Positions 1 through 10,393 of a stretch of 64,000 nt of DNA are shown here, piece by piece. The DNA lies in contig JBAZXZ010000001.1 in NCBI GenBank assembly GCA_041659565.1, positions 1 through 64,000 on the forward strand, given 5' to 3'. A program made the translations under genes and the position numbers. Below the pieces are notes generated by a model. That model saw only the letters and a program-made list of their open reading frames with translations. It had not been told where the DNA came from and made no database searches. Source of the stretch: Altimarinus sp041659565. GTDB taxonomy: Bacteria; Patescibacteriota; Gracilibacteria; BD1-5; UBA6164. How positions within the stretch are numbered: the first letter of the stretch is position 1; every line of letters starts with the position of its first letter.

Positions 1-213
1 TATTCATAAATTTTGTTTAATCATATTTATATCTGCTATTCTTGTTCCATCTCTTGCACTTTTAGTATAATTTTGGAATGCTATAAATCCTATTGTTCAT
101 AGGATTGCAAGTATTGTTATTACTACTATTAGTTCTACTAGAGTGAATCATTTTAATCTTTTTTTGTGAATTATTTTTTCTAATTCACATTTTGTATGTT
201 CATGTTTTGACAT
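1..213 (-). CDS. Type IV pilin-like protein (partial, C-terminus beyond window)
   Basis: The first 71 codons run off the window edge. The N-terminus is a short charged leader followed by the class III prepilin motif KGFTLVELIVVITILAIL, whose first Gly is a TGA codon. PilD-type peptidase would cut after that Gly, leaving an N-terminal Phe with Glu at +5, as is standard for type IV pilins and pseudopilins. The leader MSKHEHTKCELEKIIHKKR is longer than usual. It lies downstream of the ABC transporter gene on the same strand, separated by a terminator. Whether it is a major or minor pilin cannot be told from this fragment. Confidence 0.85.
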
Positions 214-292
214 ATTTTAAAATATTTAATTAATAAAAGTTATTAAACAATTTTTATAACTTCTATAATTGTATCATTTAACTTTTAATTTT

Positions 293-345
293 GGAAAAAA
301 AATAGCTTGACTTTAATGAAAACATCGGTTTTGTTAAAGTTAAGC
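293..345 (-). terminator. Intrinsic terminator after the ABC transporter gene
   Basis: On the minus strand the arms AGCTTAACTTTAA and TTAAAGTCAAGCT (one G-U pair) enclose a smaller inner hairpin and are followed by ATTTTTTTT. It lies between the ABC transporter stop and the pilin start, both on the minus strand. Confidence 0.7.
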
Positions 346-451
346 TGGTTTAGATGATGTAAAAATATTTGATAAATAAAAAAATATTAAAATTTAATGA
401 GTAATGAAGGATTTCTTTAACTTGATTAAATTTATAAAACATTGTTTAAGG

Positions 452-478
452 GATTCTTCGCTAAAGCTCAGAATGACA
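452..478. repeat. Dispersed palindromic element, AGATTC..ATGACA family, copy A
   Basis: Sequence GATTCTTCGC...GAATGACA with an imperfect ATTCT/AGAAT stem. It has the same 5' GATTC and 3' GAATGACA ends as the other copies at 3063, 37147/37270, 47010, 53493 and 62153-62272. It lies between genes, just after the ABC transporter stop. Confidence 0.6.
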
Positions 479-493
479 GTAATTCAGTATTTA

Positions 494-2251
494 TTAACTT
501 ATCATCATCTTATCAGGATTAGCAAGGCGATGAAATTTTCAGTTAGTATTAATAAGTTCTTCATAATTTCCACTTTCAACTATTTTTCAGTTTTCTATTA
601 CAAAAATCTTATCGACTTTTTTGATTGTTGATAATCTGTGAGCTATTATTATAGAAGTTTTTCATTTTAATAATTCATTTATGGATTTTTGTATTTCGAT
701 TTCAGTTTTATTGTCTAGTGCTGATGTAGCTTCATCTAAAATTAAGATTTCAGGATTTTTCAAGAAAATACGAGCTATACTTATTCTTTGTTTTTCTCAT
801 CAACTAAGTTTTAGTCATCTTTCTCATATAATTGAATTTAGTCATTTTTCAGTTGTAAATACAAAAGAAGCTTTTGCTTTTACTAAAGCATCTTCTATTT
901 CTTTTGAAGTTGCATTTGGTTTTGCAAATCTTAGATTTTCTAAAATAGTTGTGTTAAACAAAGTATTATCTTGCATAACTATTCAAATATGCTTTCTTAG
1001 AGAGCTTTTTTTGATATCTTTTATGTTTATATCATCTATAAGTATTTCTCATTTTTCTATTTCATACAATCTCAATAGTAATTTTGTTACTGTAGATTTT
1101 CATCAACCAGTATCTCATACTAGAGCTATTTTATCTCATTTATTTATTGTTAGATTTATATTTTTTAATATTTCTTTATCTTTAGTATAACCAAAAGATA
1201 CATTTTTAAATTCTATTTTTCATACAACTTTTTTGAGTTCTTTAGATGTTTTTAATTCCTCATCTTGTTCTATAGTATCAAATTCCTCATATAAGTTTTT
1301 AATTCATTCAATGTTTTTTTGGAGATTTCTTAAGTGATCAAATATAAATCATAAAGGGTAGTACAAGTAGTTAATGTATGCAAAATATAAAAATAAAGTA
1401 GCAAATGTAATTTCAGAATTTTTAACTAAATATATTCAAGTTCAGAGAACTATAAATCTAGCTGTATTTGTCATAAAACTTACATATATATCAGCAATTG
1501 CCCATTTTTTCGAAAGAGGAATTTGTAATTTCAATGATTCTATTTGTATATCATTTAATTCTTGGCTAATATTTTTTTCAAAAGTCAGAGTTTTTACCAA
1601 TGTCAGATTTGTTAGATAATCTCATATTTTACCATAAAAAGAATTCCATTTTTTATTTACTTTTTCCTGAAGTATTCAAGTTTTTGAATTAAAATAGTAT
1701 CATAAAAATATTAAAACTGGTACAACTGATAATGTTGCAAAAGCCATTTTATAATTAATTGAAAATAATATAATTGTTACATAAATTATACTTATTATTG
1801 AAGTGAAAATATCTGAAAAAATAACAAGAATTGTCACGAAAATTCATTCTAATCACCTGTCTAGTATCTTATATAAAGTTCATCATTTTTTATTTAGATA
1901 TGCAGATTCTGACATATAAATTATTTTTTGTTTGTATTTTTGGGATTGATTTATGTAATATTTTAGTGCATTTAGATCAGCTAATTTAAATCTATAAAAA
2001 TATCTAACCAATGAGTTTGTAATTATAAAGATAATCCAAATACTAAAAAATAAAACCAGAGTTTTTTTGTCAATGACTCAAGTTTTTATAAAGTTTTCAA
2101 TAAAAGATATTGCTTTTGCTGAAAAAAATGGTTCACTTGATCAAATAATTACACTAAGAATTCAAAAAAATATAATTGAATAAAAATTTATATTTCAAAT
2201 ATATTTTTTAAAATCTAAAAGTAATTTTTTAAGTACTTGAGTATATTTCAT
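494..2251 (-). CDS. ABC exporter half-transporter (membrane domain fused to ATPase)
   Basis: A 585-residue protein of the MsbA/MdlB type: an N-terminal six-helix membrane domain (about residues 15-300) followed by a nucleotide-binding domain. Seen in the ATPase: Walker A GDTGGGKST (two of the glycines are TGA), Q-loop in GIVMQDN, signature LSGGEKQR, Walker B ILILDEATSALD and the H-loop in IIAHRL. It should work as a dimer that exports a lipid, peptide or drug; the substrate cannot be read from the sequence. The start codon has no Shine-Dalgarno sequence. A terminator follows. It lies 56 bp downstream of the RlmD-like gene on the same strand. Confidence 0.93.
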
Positions 2252-2307
2252 AAGGAAATAGAAAAAAGACTAAAGATAAATGACTAAAGACTAAAGAAAG
2301 TAGTATT

Positions 2308-3798
2308 CTAAAGCTCCAATTTCACTACTGTTTCTATATGTGGAGTATGAGGAAACATATCAACTGGAGTAATAGAAGATATTTTATAAGTTGAGTTTTT
2401 CAATATAAATTCTAAATCTCTACTTAAAGTTGCAGGATTACAACTTACATATATTATGTTTTTTGTTTGAAATTTCAATATATTTGGTAATGCATTTGGA
2501 TGCATTCAAGCTCTTGGAGGATCAATAATTAAAAGGTCTGCCAACCCCGGGGTTTTATTTTCAACCCCGGGATTAAGATAATTTTTCAAAAAATCTTCTA
2601 CTTTTTCACAAACAAATTCCATATTATTTATATCATTTTTTTTAGCATTTTCTTCTCAATCTTTTGATGCATCACTAATTAATTCTACACTTATTACTTT
2701 TTTTGCATATTTAGCAAAAATCATACCAATAGTTCAAGTTCAAGCATATAAATCAAGTACAGTAAAGTCTTTAATTTCTAATTTATCTATTTGATTTAAT
2801 ACTTCACTATAGAGTTTTTCAGCTCCGTAACTATTTGTCTGAAAAAAACTTTTTGGACTAATGTTGAATGTAATTCAAAGTAATTTTTCTTCTATAAATT
2901 TTTCTCAATAGATTAGTTTCAATTCTCAAATTGCTGTATCTGATCTATTATCATTTAAACTTAAATAAATTGATTTAATTTGAGAGTATTTTTTTGTTAA
3001 AGATATCAAAAAATCAGTTGCTTTTTGAAGTTCTATATCAATAAATGAGTCACCTTTTTTATAGATTCCTGCCTCCGCAGGAATGACATCGAGGTATTTA
3101 TGATTTATAGAAAATATAATCATTACTTGATTAGTAAAAAAAGCTCTTCTAAGTAATATATGTCTAAAAAATCATTGATGATTAAATTGATCATAAGCAG
3201 GAAGTCAGCTTGATTTTGAATAATCTTTTATTTCTTTGTAGATTTTATTCATAAGCTCATCAATAAGTATAGTTCAATCAAAATCTTCAACTTTACTAAA
3301 TTCTCATTGTTTATGAAATCATACATTGAAATGTTCTTGTCTATGTTCTTTTTCTGAGATATATTTTCAAAAAGAAAATTCTATTTTATTTCTGTATCAA
3401 TCAATAAGTGGAGAGGGAATTATATCATTTATTTTTAGGTTTGGTTGTAATGTTTTTATATGAAATAAAGATTCTTCAACTTGAGTAGCTTTTATTTTTA
3501 GTTGTTCTTCGTAGGGAATATTTACCCATTTTGATCCTGCTTGATCTCAATAAATATTATTTGGGTGTTTTTTCTCTATTGGAGATACTTTTATTACTTC
3601 CATACATTGAGTTTCTATATAATCTTTTCTATTTTTCAATATTTTTAAATTAACAATACTACCTGGAATTACTCAACCTGATATAAATAAAGCTTTTCAA
3701 TCTAAGTCTGGATTTTCGCTTTTAAATCTAGAAAATCATTTTCATCAAAAAACAAGTTTTTCTACTTTTATATTTTCTAGGATTGTTCATTTTTTCAT
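2308..3798 (-). CDS. RlmD/RlmC-like 23S rRNA (uracil-5) methyltransferase with palindrome insertions
   Basis: A 496-residue protein. The N-terminal TRAM domain is recognisable (VEKLVFGGKGFSRF). The C-terminal SAM-dependent methyltransferase has LLIIDPPRAG and VSCNPATLSRDL, where the Cys is the family's catalytic nucleophile, then DMFPHTPHIE. It should methylate a uracil C5 in rRNA or tRNA. The region that normally carries Fe-S cluster cysteines reads NNIYGDQAGSKW, so a cluster is unlikely. Two stretches look inserted: a palindrome translated as DVIPAEAGI (3063-3088) and GC-rich direct repeats (2542-2571) just before the DPPR motif. Both keep the frame. RlmD, RlmCD and TrmA cannot be separated with certainty here. 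Confidence 0.85.
2542..2571. repeat. GC-rich direct repeat inside the RlmD-like gene
   Basis: CAACCCCGGG occurs twice, 20 bp apart, in a gene that is otherwise about 75 percent A+T. Each copy contains a CCCGGG palindrome. On the minus strand it is translated as LNPGVENKTPGLAD immediately before LLIIDPPRAG, so it lengthens the loop ahead of the methyltransferase motif without breaking the frame. Confidence 0.55.
3063..3088. repeat. Dispersed palindromic element, copy B, inside the RlmD-like gene
   Basis: AGATTCCTGCCTCCGCAGGAATGACA type sequence: arms ATTCCTGC and GCAGGAAT around CTCC. In the minus-strand gene it is read in frame as VIPAEAGI at about residue 240. Its ends match the intergenic copies of the same family. 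Confidence 0.75.
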
Positions 3799-3878
3799 TT
3801 TTTAAATAAGTTACTATTAAATTTGAAACATAGTTTAAGAAGTTTATAATATTTGTAAAGAAGAAAATTGTAGTTTTT

Positions 3879-3905
3879 TTGATTTTATTAAAAATACTAT
3901 ATAAT
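3879..3905 (+). promoter_or_regulatory. Probable promoter of the giant pilin gene
   Basis: TTGATT at 3879-3884 and TATAAT at 3900-3905, spacing 15, which is a little short. It lies 35 bp before the ATG in a divergent intergenic region. Confidence 0.4.
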
Positions 3906-3939
3906 GCTATTTGTTTATAAGTTTATTTAAAACTAAAAT

Positions 3940-6369
3940 ATGTTCAATAAATCAAAAAAAGCATTTTCTTTTGTAGAATTAATAGTTGTAATAACTATTT
4001 TGGTTATACTTTGAGCTATATGAGTTTCAATGAATGATTGATACAAAGAAAAAACATATAATACAAAAGTAATTACAGATTTAAGCACTATAGAAAATGC
4101 ATTAATAAGATATAAACAAGAAAATTCTTTTATTCCATCTCCAGAATGAAATCTAAAATATTTTACAAATGATTGAAGTTATGCACATGATGAGACTGAT
4201 GCATATTGAGTTCATTGATTTATAACAGAAACTACTATACCAAAAAAATATATAAATATATTTCCTAAAGATCCCAAATCAAAACAATATTATGCTTACG
4301 GTAAGACAATAAGTTGATGATTTTTTGAAGTTTCATGAGTTCTTTCTTATAGAGATAAGTTTGAATCAGTAGTAGTAGGAAATTATGAATGAAAAGATCC
4401 TCTTTATAATCTCATAAGAGAATATAATTGACCTGATTTTGTATATAATAAATCACAAAAGAATTTTCCATATAATCCAGATGAAATGATTTTAACTGCT
4501 AAAATTAGTAGTTTTACATGAGATTTAATTCTAAATAATAATATTATCGATAGAAATGTTATTTTAGAAAGACAATTAATTCCATGAGATAATATAAAAC
4601 TTTCAACTTGATCAACAGCTACTATTTATTATTCTGATTGAACTGTATCTTATTTATGAGATAATGAAACTCCTTTGGAACTTACATTGTCAGTTATGAA
4701 ATATAAAAAAGATGATAATTTGTTTACTAGAATTAGACTTGCTCTTAATTTCTGAACAATATTAACAAAAGCATCTAAAATGTCTACAGAGTCAAAATTT
4801 GATTTATATACTACAGATACAGAAGCATCAGTTAGAGGTACAATTTTTGAAATAAAAAGAATTGAGTGAGAAAATAAAACACATATTAAAGTTATAAAAT
4901 GATCAATATTTTTGAATGCTATTAATCTTTCAAGTTATCAGGAATTATTGAAAAAATTGGAAAAAGATCAGGAAATAAGTCCAAAATATCCTATTACACC
5001 ACCAATTCCTGATTATACTGAAATTGTATCAGTAAATTGAATAGAGGAAAGTATATTGAAAGAATGAGGTGAGATTACTATAGATGGAAATACAGATACT
5101 TTTCAATCAATTGTTAATCCTGATACTTGTAACTTAGATGAACACATGACAACATGATCTTGATGTCAATCAAATATAGAATCTTGTGATATAAAAGATT
5201 CATTATGAAATATTATTTGAGAATGAAATAAAGCATGGAATATTACTGATCGGGGTGATTGCAGGGCTATTAGTTGTATTGGTTGATATGAATTACAATT
5301 AAGTGAATGTGTAAAAGAAAATACTTGTGCTGAAAATGAAGTTTTAAATTGAAGTGTTTGTATTCCAAAAATTAAGACAAATGTAAGTTGCATTTGATTA
5401 CCAAATAATGCTTCTTGGAATAATGTAAATATTATAACTCAAAATTGGGATTGAAATAAATATACTCCTTTGAGTGTTTGAGTATATAATCCTAATTTAA
5501 GTAATAGTGAATGTAGATTTAAGTGTAAAAATACATTTTCATGGAATTGATCTAATTGTGTTTGTCCTACATTGCAACATATAGAATGATGAATTTGTAA
5601 AAGTAATACTATATCATGTTCTATCATAAATTGAACATGACAAAAAACTCGGGATACTACAACAAGTACTCGGTGAACTTGTGAGGTTGTAACTTGTAAC
5701 TCCACATTTATAATAAGTTGAAATACTTGTATTTGTCCAAGTTGAAAACATCAATCGTGATTAACTTGTGTATCAAATACTTTATCTTGTACAATTACAA
5801 ATTGAATATGACAACAGACTTGGAATTTTGCAACAAGTAATTGGTGAAGTTGTATGGTATTAAGTTGTAATTCACCGTTTGTAAAAAGTTTAAATACTTG
5901 TGTTTGTCCAAGTTCAACACATTTGTTAAATTGAAGTTGTGTATCAAATACAAGAAATACACCTTGTGGTTGAACTTTTCCATCACATGCATTAAGAACA
6001 ACATCAATAACTTATACACAAATATGGAATTGAATCATACGGACTCCTTCAACAAAGAATCGGTGATATTATCAAAATGAGTGTGGATTTAGATGTGATT
6101 CAACACATTCTCGGATATGAGGGATTTGTAAAGCTAATTCAATACCGGTAAGTTGATATTGATGTAATTCTTGTCCTATTCCTAATGTAACAATAAAAGA
6201 ATATTATAGTAATTGTTCTAATTCATTTTTTTGAAATTCAAATATATATCAATATAAATGTACTTGAGTAATTGGTGCAACTGCATGTAAAATAGAAACT
6301 AATTCTCATTGGTGATGTCCAGAAGATTATGCTGAACCGATGCATTGGTCATGAACTTATACTCCTTAG
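3940..6369 (+). CDS. Giant Cys-rich pilin-like surface protein
   Basis: An 809-residue protein that begins as a type IV prepilin (KKAFSFVELIVVITILVILG, with Ala at the -1 processing position instead of Gly). The first about 180 residues resemble a TFP/pseudopilin head. The rest is far longer than any ordinary pilin and from about residue 385 becomes Cys-, Asn- and Ser/Thr-rich, with repeated patterns such as NGxG, GxCxxxxCNS and CxCPS. At least two units repeat every 57 residues. Reading requires dozens of TGA codons as Gly. It probably sits at a pilus tip or on the cell surface as a disulphide-stabilised adhesin; that is inference. A TATAAT-like promoter lies about 35 bp upstream. The gene converges with the NAGPA-like gene, stops 7 bp apart. 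Confidence 0.85.
5614..5955 (+). repeat. Tandem 57-codon Cys-rich repeats
   Basis: Two adjacent 171-bp units begin at 5614 and 5785. They encode SCSIINGTGQ... and SCTITNGIGQ..., then a conserved G-x-C-x4-CNS core and a C-x-CPS motif. More diverged copies flank them (about 5390-5610 and 5960-6150). The shared cysteine spacing suggests one small disulphide-bonded fold. Confidence 0.75.
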
Positions 6370-6376
6370 CTCACCA

Positions 6377-7462
6377 TTAAAACAAAGGTTCTTTTACACT
6401 TTTTTCTTTCTTATTTTCAGCGATAACTTTATTTTTTAATTCATAAATAAGTTTATCAAGATAATTAATTATATAAAGTTTTTTAAGTGTATTTATTCAA
6501 TTTGCATCTATTTCATATCATACATCATTTCAGTTTTCATCATATAAATCTTTACTATTTTGTTCGTAAATTTGAGTTCTTGCTTTCGTTATAGTAGAAG
6601 AAAGTTTATCAAGGTATTTTGTTTTTTCTCTAAATATTTTAAATTTTATATTTTTTTCTATTTTCTTTGTGGTTGTTTGTAAACTATCTCTCAATATCTT
6701 TGTATCAAGTCATTTTCTTTCAATTATTAGTCAATCAAGTACATTTCTACCAGGTCAAACGATATACCTAGAATTATAAATCATAGCACTTGAGGCTCAA
6801 GCATCTAGGTTAAGAGCATTGTAACATCATAATTCTGTTAAAACTGCATGTAAGTGATCTAGAATTACATCATAAACATATCAAAAATATAAATTTTTTC
6901 ATTCTTTATCACTACATATAAAATTTCTTGACATTGAAGCTTTCATTTTTTTGTCAATAAGTCATTGTTCCCGATAATATTCTATCATATTTTTTCAATC
7001 TTTTAATATAAGAGGAAAGTTACCAACTCAATTATATACTTCAGTTTCTTTATCAGGGTTTATTTTATTTGTCTGAAATAAAAATGGAGTATTGTTTTTA
7101 TCTAGAGCAAGCACAACTCTATCTCAAGTATCATCATATCAAGCGATCTTTTTTCAATCTATATATCTTTCATTTATTGTAAAATCCTTTCATTTACAAG
7201 AACTATAATCAGCAGGACAAAAATAAACTCAATTTACAGCTGAAATTCAATTATTTTTATCCATTAGGTCTCTTAAACTAGATGCATCTCAATCATTATT
7301 TACTCATATCTTAAAAGTGAAGTCTTGTGATTTTAAATCATATTTTATTACTTTAACTTTATGTCAGTCGATAGTTTCTTCTATAAAAGTATTTGCAGAA
7401 ACTGAAGAAATTACTAACAAAAAGTAAAAAGTGAAAAATATTTTAATTATTGTTAATTTCAT
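6377..7462 (-). CDS. Secreted phosphodiester glycosidase (NAGPA/DUF2233 family)
   Basis: A 361-residue protein with an N-terminal signal peptide (hydrophobic MKLTIIKIFFTFYFLLVISS then SVSA). The core has the family patterns NGVYFCPADY (about residue 70) and CYNALNLDAGASSAMIY (about residue 230), the NGGYF and LDGGGS equivalents of NAGPA enzymes. Members hydrolyse sugar-phosphodiesters, including uncovering of GlcNAc-1-phosphate and teichoic-type polymers. The C-terminal 120 residues are charged and helical with no assigned domain. A secreted role on surface or prey polysaccharide is an inference. Its stop faces that of the giant pilin. Confidence 0.82.
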
Positions 7463-7609
7463 AATTTATTTGAAAAGTATTATAAATATTTGTATATGTA
7501 AGTGTACTTATTTTTTACAAAAAATAAAGATAAAAAATCAAAAAACATCTTTACAAATTGATAAAATGAAATAGAATTTAGTTATATTTAATTACTAATT
7601 AGGTTTAAT

Positions 7610-7915
7610 ATGTTTAAGACACTTAAAAAAGAACAATTTAAAGAAGAGTTAAATAAATGAGATGCTATACTTATAGATGTAAGAACAGATAATGAAAGAA
7701 GAACTTTTTGAAAAATTCAAGAAAAACAGTTGAATATGGATATATATAATCCAAAAGTTGTTGAACAGATTTTAGCTTTAGATAAGAGTAAAAAATATCT
7801 AATTTATTGTTGGCATGGGAATAGAAGTCTAAGTGTAATGGATTTTATGAAGGGGAACTGATTTTCTCGGGTTTGTGAATTAGCTTGAGGAATTAATGCT
7901 TGGAATAGAAAGTAA
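7610..7915 (+). CDS. Rhodanese-domain protein
   Basis: A 101-residue single rhodanese domain. Seen: ILIDVRTDNERR near residue 24 and the active-site loop YCWHGNRS, with the persulphide-carrying Cys at about residue 68, then the C-terminal pattern ELAGGINAWN. It probably transfers sulphur or binds a redox partner; the acceptor is unknown. It is a lone gene between two minus-strand genes. Confidence 0.88.
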
Positions 7916-7918
7916 TAC

Positions 7919-9112
7919 TTATTTTATTTTTAGTCTAAAAATCTCTCTTCATACAGTTTGATCTGGTCTTTTGTAGAGTAGGCTTCATGATCTGCTTGAT
8001 TGTACTTCAAAATTATCTGAAAAAAACTCAGAAATAATACAGTATTCATTTATGATCTCATATATTTCTTCGAAATAATTGTATTTTCATTTTATTTCCC
8101 AAAAAGGAAATGAGATAACTATATTTCAAGAAAATCATATTCTTTTAAGTCAAAAGAAAAATTTTTCATAGATTTGAGCTAATATGATTCTTTGTTTTTC
8201 TACTTTTTCTAGATTGATACTAAGTCTTCAAAATATTTCTCAAAGATATCATTCTGTAACTATTGCTCATATTGTATGATTTTTCAAGATAGGTCAGTTT
8301 GCTATATTTTTTGCATCTAGGTTTATAACTTTATATGTTTTTAAATCATTGTTGAAAATATCTTTTATGAATTCTATATTTTTCTTTGTTGCTTGTACCA
8401 TATCATCATTTATATCACTACCATAGATTTCTTCATCTCAAGCTATAATTGCTTCTAAAAGTATAGTTCATAAACCACAGAAAGGATCATAGATTGCTTT
8501 AGGTCATTCCTGTATACTTATACCTGAAAGATTAATCATCATTTGAGCTAGTTTTGGAGGTAACATCCCGATTTGCATATCTCTTTGTTTGCCGAAATCT
8601 CTTTTAGCATAGCTTTCTATATCTTGTACATAAATAGTATTTCAAATAAATATTTCATTATTTGTAAAAATAATATTGAAATCAGTTTGAGTACCAATTA
8701 ATTTTTCTTTTGTTACAAGATATGATTTTATATTATTAAAATCTTGATTTACAAACCTAGTAGATAATCACAATTTAGCAAAATATTTTTTTGATTTAAG
8801 CAAGAAGTCTTTTTGATTTGTTTTCACTTTTCAATAAAAATTGATAGCATAATTAGTTTTTCTTTCTTGAAAAAAATCTTTCATATATTCAAATATTTCT
8901 TCTATATTCTGCATTTTGTATTCTGTACTCTGTATTTTACTGATTTTAATAGTTCATCAGATTTTTGGAGCAATTCTAAGTAATTCGTTTTCTTCTATAT
9001 TATTCACCAATAATATTTTTTCATCAAAATAAACTACTTCTATTTTAGGAAATAGTGAATAAAGTTCAGCAATACTTAATCTATATTCTCTTCAAAGTTC
9101 AAATGCAAACAT
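7919..9112 (-). CDS. Trm11-like (THUMP/UPF0020 class) RNA guanine-N2 methyltransferase
   Basis: A 397-residue protein. The N-terminal half is compatible with a THUMP-type RNA-binding region. The C-terminal half carries RDMQIGMLPPKLAQMMINL, the SAM site YDPFCGLGTILLEAI, GSDINDDMV and VTEGYLGEIFG in place of the usual D/N-PPY catalytic motif. These features match tRNA G10 N2-methyltransferases of the Trm11/TrmG10 type, where a TEPYLG variant is common. The exact tRNA position is not provable here. Its stop lies 3 bp from that of the rhodanese gene. Confidence 0.82.
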
Positions 9113-9190
9113 AATTTTTAATTTATTTTTAATTAGACATAGTTTATAGATTTTTTGAAAAAAAGAAATATTTCTTTTGAAAAACATTAA

Positions 9191-9229
9191 AAAAGAATAA
9201 TATAAGAAATATATTTATATTATTCTTTT
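9191..9229. promoter_or_regulatory. Perfect 15-bp hairpin just upstream of the glycosyltransferase start
   Basis: Arms AAAAGAATAATATAA and TTATATTATTCTTTT around a 9-nt loop, ending 5 bp before the ATG. It lies between divergent genes, so it cannot be a terminator for the gene to its right; an operator or a translation-controlling RNA hairpin is possible. Confidence 0.5.
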
Positions 9230-9234
9230 TATAA

Positions 9235-10317
9235 ATGAGTAAGAAAATTCTTTATGCAATTAGTACTCTTTGATTATGACATGCTACTAGAAGTATGGCT
9301 ATAATCAATTATTTATTATCAAAAAAATATCATATTGTTATCCTTTCTAATTGAAATGCTTTAAATTTTTTAAAGGAAGAATTAAAAAATATAAAAAACA
9401 TAGAATTTGTTGATTTTGGAGATTATCCTCCTTTAGAAAGATGAAATTGAATTATGATGTATATGTATTTGATAATTGATTTTATTAAAACACTTATAGT
9501 AATCAAGAGAGAAAGACAATATGTTGAATCAAGAAAATCTGATTTTGATTTAATTTTTTCAGATTGAAGATATGGGATTTACAATAAAAATATAAAAAGT
9601 TATATAATCTCTCATCAGATTTCTTTTATAATGCCTAAATTTTTTGGCTTTTTATCATGAATAATAAATTATTGTAACTATTTATTTTTAAAAAAATTTG
9701 ATAAGGTCCTGGTTCCAGACTTTGAAAATAATAATAAAAATATGGCATGAAAACTGTCTCATAATAAGATTTTAAATAAACTTAATCATAGTTATATTTG
9801 AGTTTTGTCTTTTTATGAAAATGATATATGAACAAAAAAAGATATAGATTATTTTTTTATTATTACTGGTTATTTACAGGAACATAAATGAAGTTTTGTA
9901 GATAAATTATTAAGTGAGGCAAAGAAACTTAAGTGAAAAAAAGTTTTTGTACTTTGAGATACTTCAAAAAATTATAAGGAATATCTAGAAGATTTTGATA
10001 TAACGATATATTCTTATGTATCTTGAGAAATTAGAGATAATCTTATGAAAAGAGCTAATCTTGTTATATCAAGATCAGGGTATACGACTATAATGGATTT
10101 AGTTAAATTATGAAAAAAAGCTATATTATTTCCAACTCCAAATCAAACAGAACAAGAATATCTTGCAAAATATTTATGAGAAAATTGATATTTTATTGTT
10201 TGAAAACAAGAAGATAATATAGATTTAATTAAATTAATAAATAAAACTGATAAGATAAAAATGCTTGAAACAAACAATGAAAATTTTGAGAAGGTATTAG
10301 AGAAAATAATTAAGTAA
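9235..10317 (+). CDS. MurG/GT28-like glycosyltransferase
   Basis: A 360-residue protein with a GT-B layout. The N-terminus ILYAISTLGLGHATRSMAI is the glycine-rich acceptor-side loop seen in MurG and related UDP-sugar transferases. The C-terminal half has NLVISRSGYTTIMDLVKLGKK followed by FPTPNQTEQEYLA, the nucleotide-sugar binding region (SRxG and xxQxxNA equivalents). It may glycosylate a lipid or envelope polymer. It is more diverged than true MurG, so it is not named as such. A hairpin precedes the ATG. Confidence 0.8.
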
Positions 10318-10322
10318 CTTAA

Positions 10323-10351
10323 TTGATTTTTATAGATTTAAATAGTATAAT
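10323..10351 (+). promoter_or_regulatory. Promoter of the alpha/beta-hydrolase gene
   Basis: TTGATT at 10323-10328 and TATAAT at 10346-10351 with 17-bp spacing, 42 bp upstream of the ATG. Confidence 0.65.
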
Positions 10352-10393
10352 ATAAATAAGTTTTAAAAATATATTATATTAATTTATAAAATT

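Noticed and set aside
5166..6019. Minus-strand ORFs opposite the Cys-rich repeats
   Set aside because: They mirror the repeats of the giant pilin gene, whose frame is intact over 810 codons under code 25.
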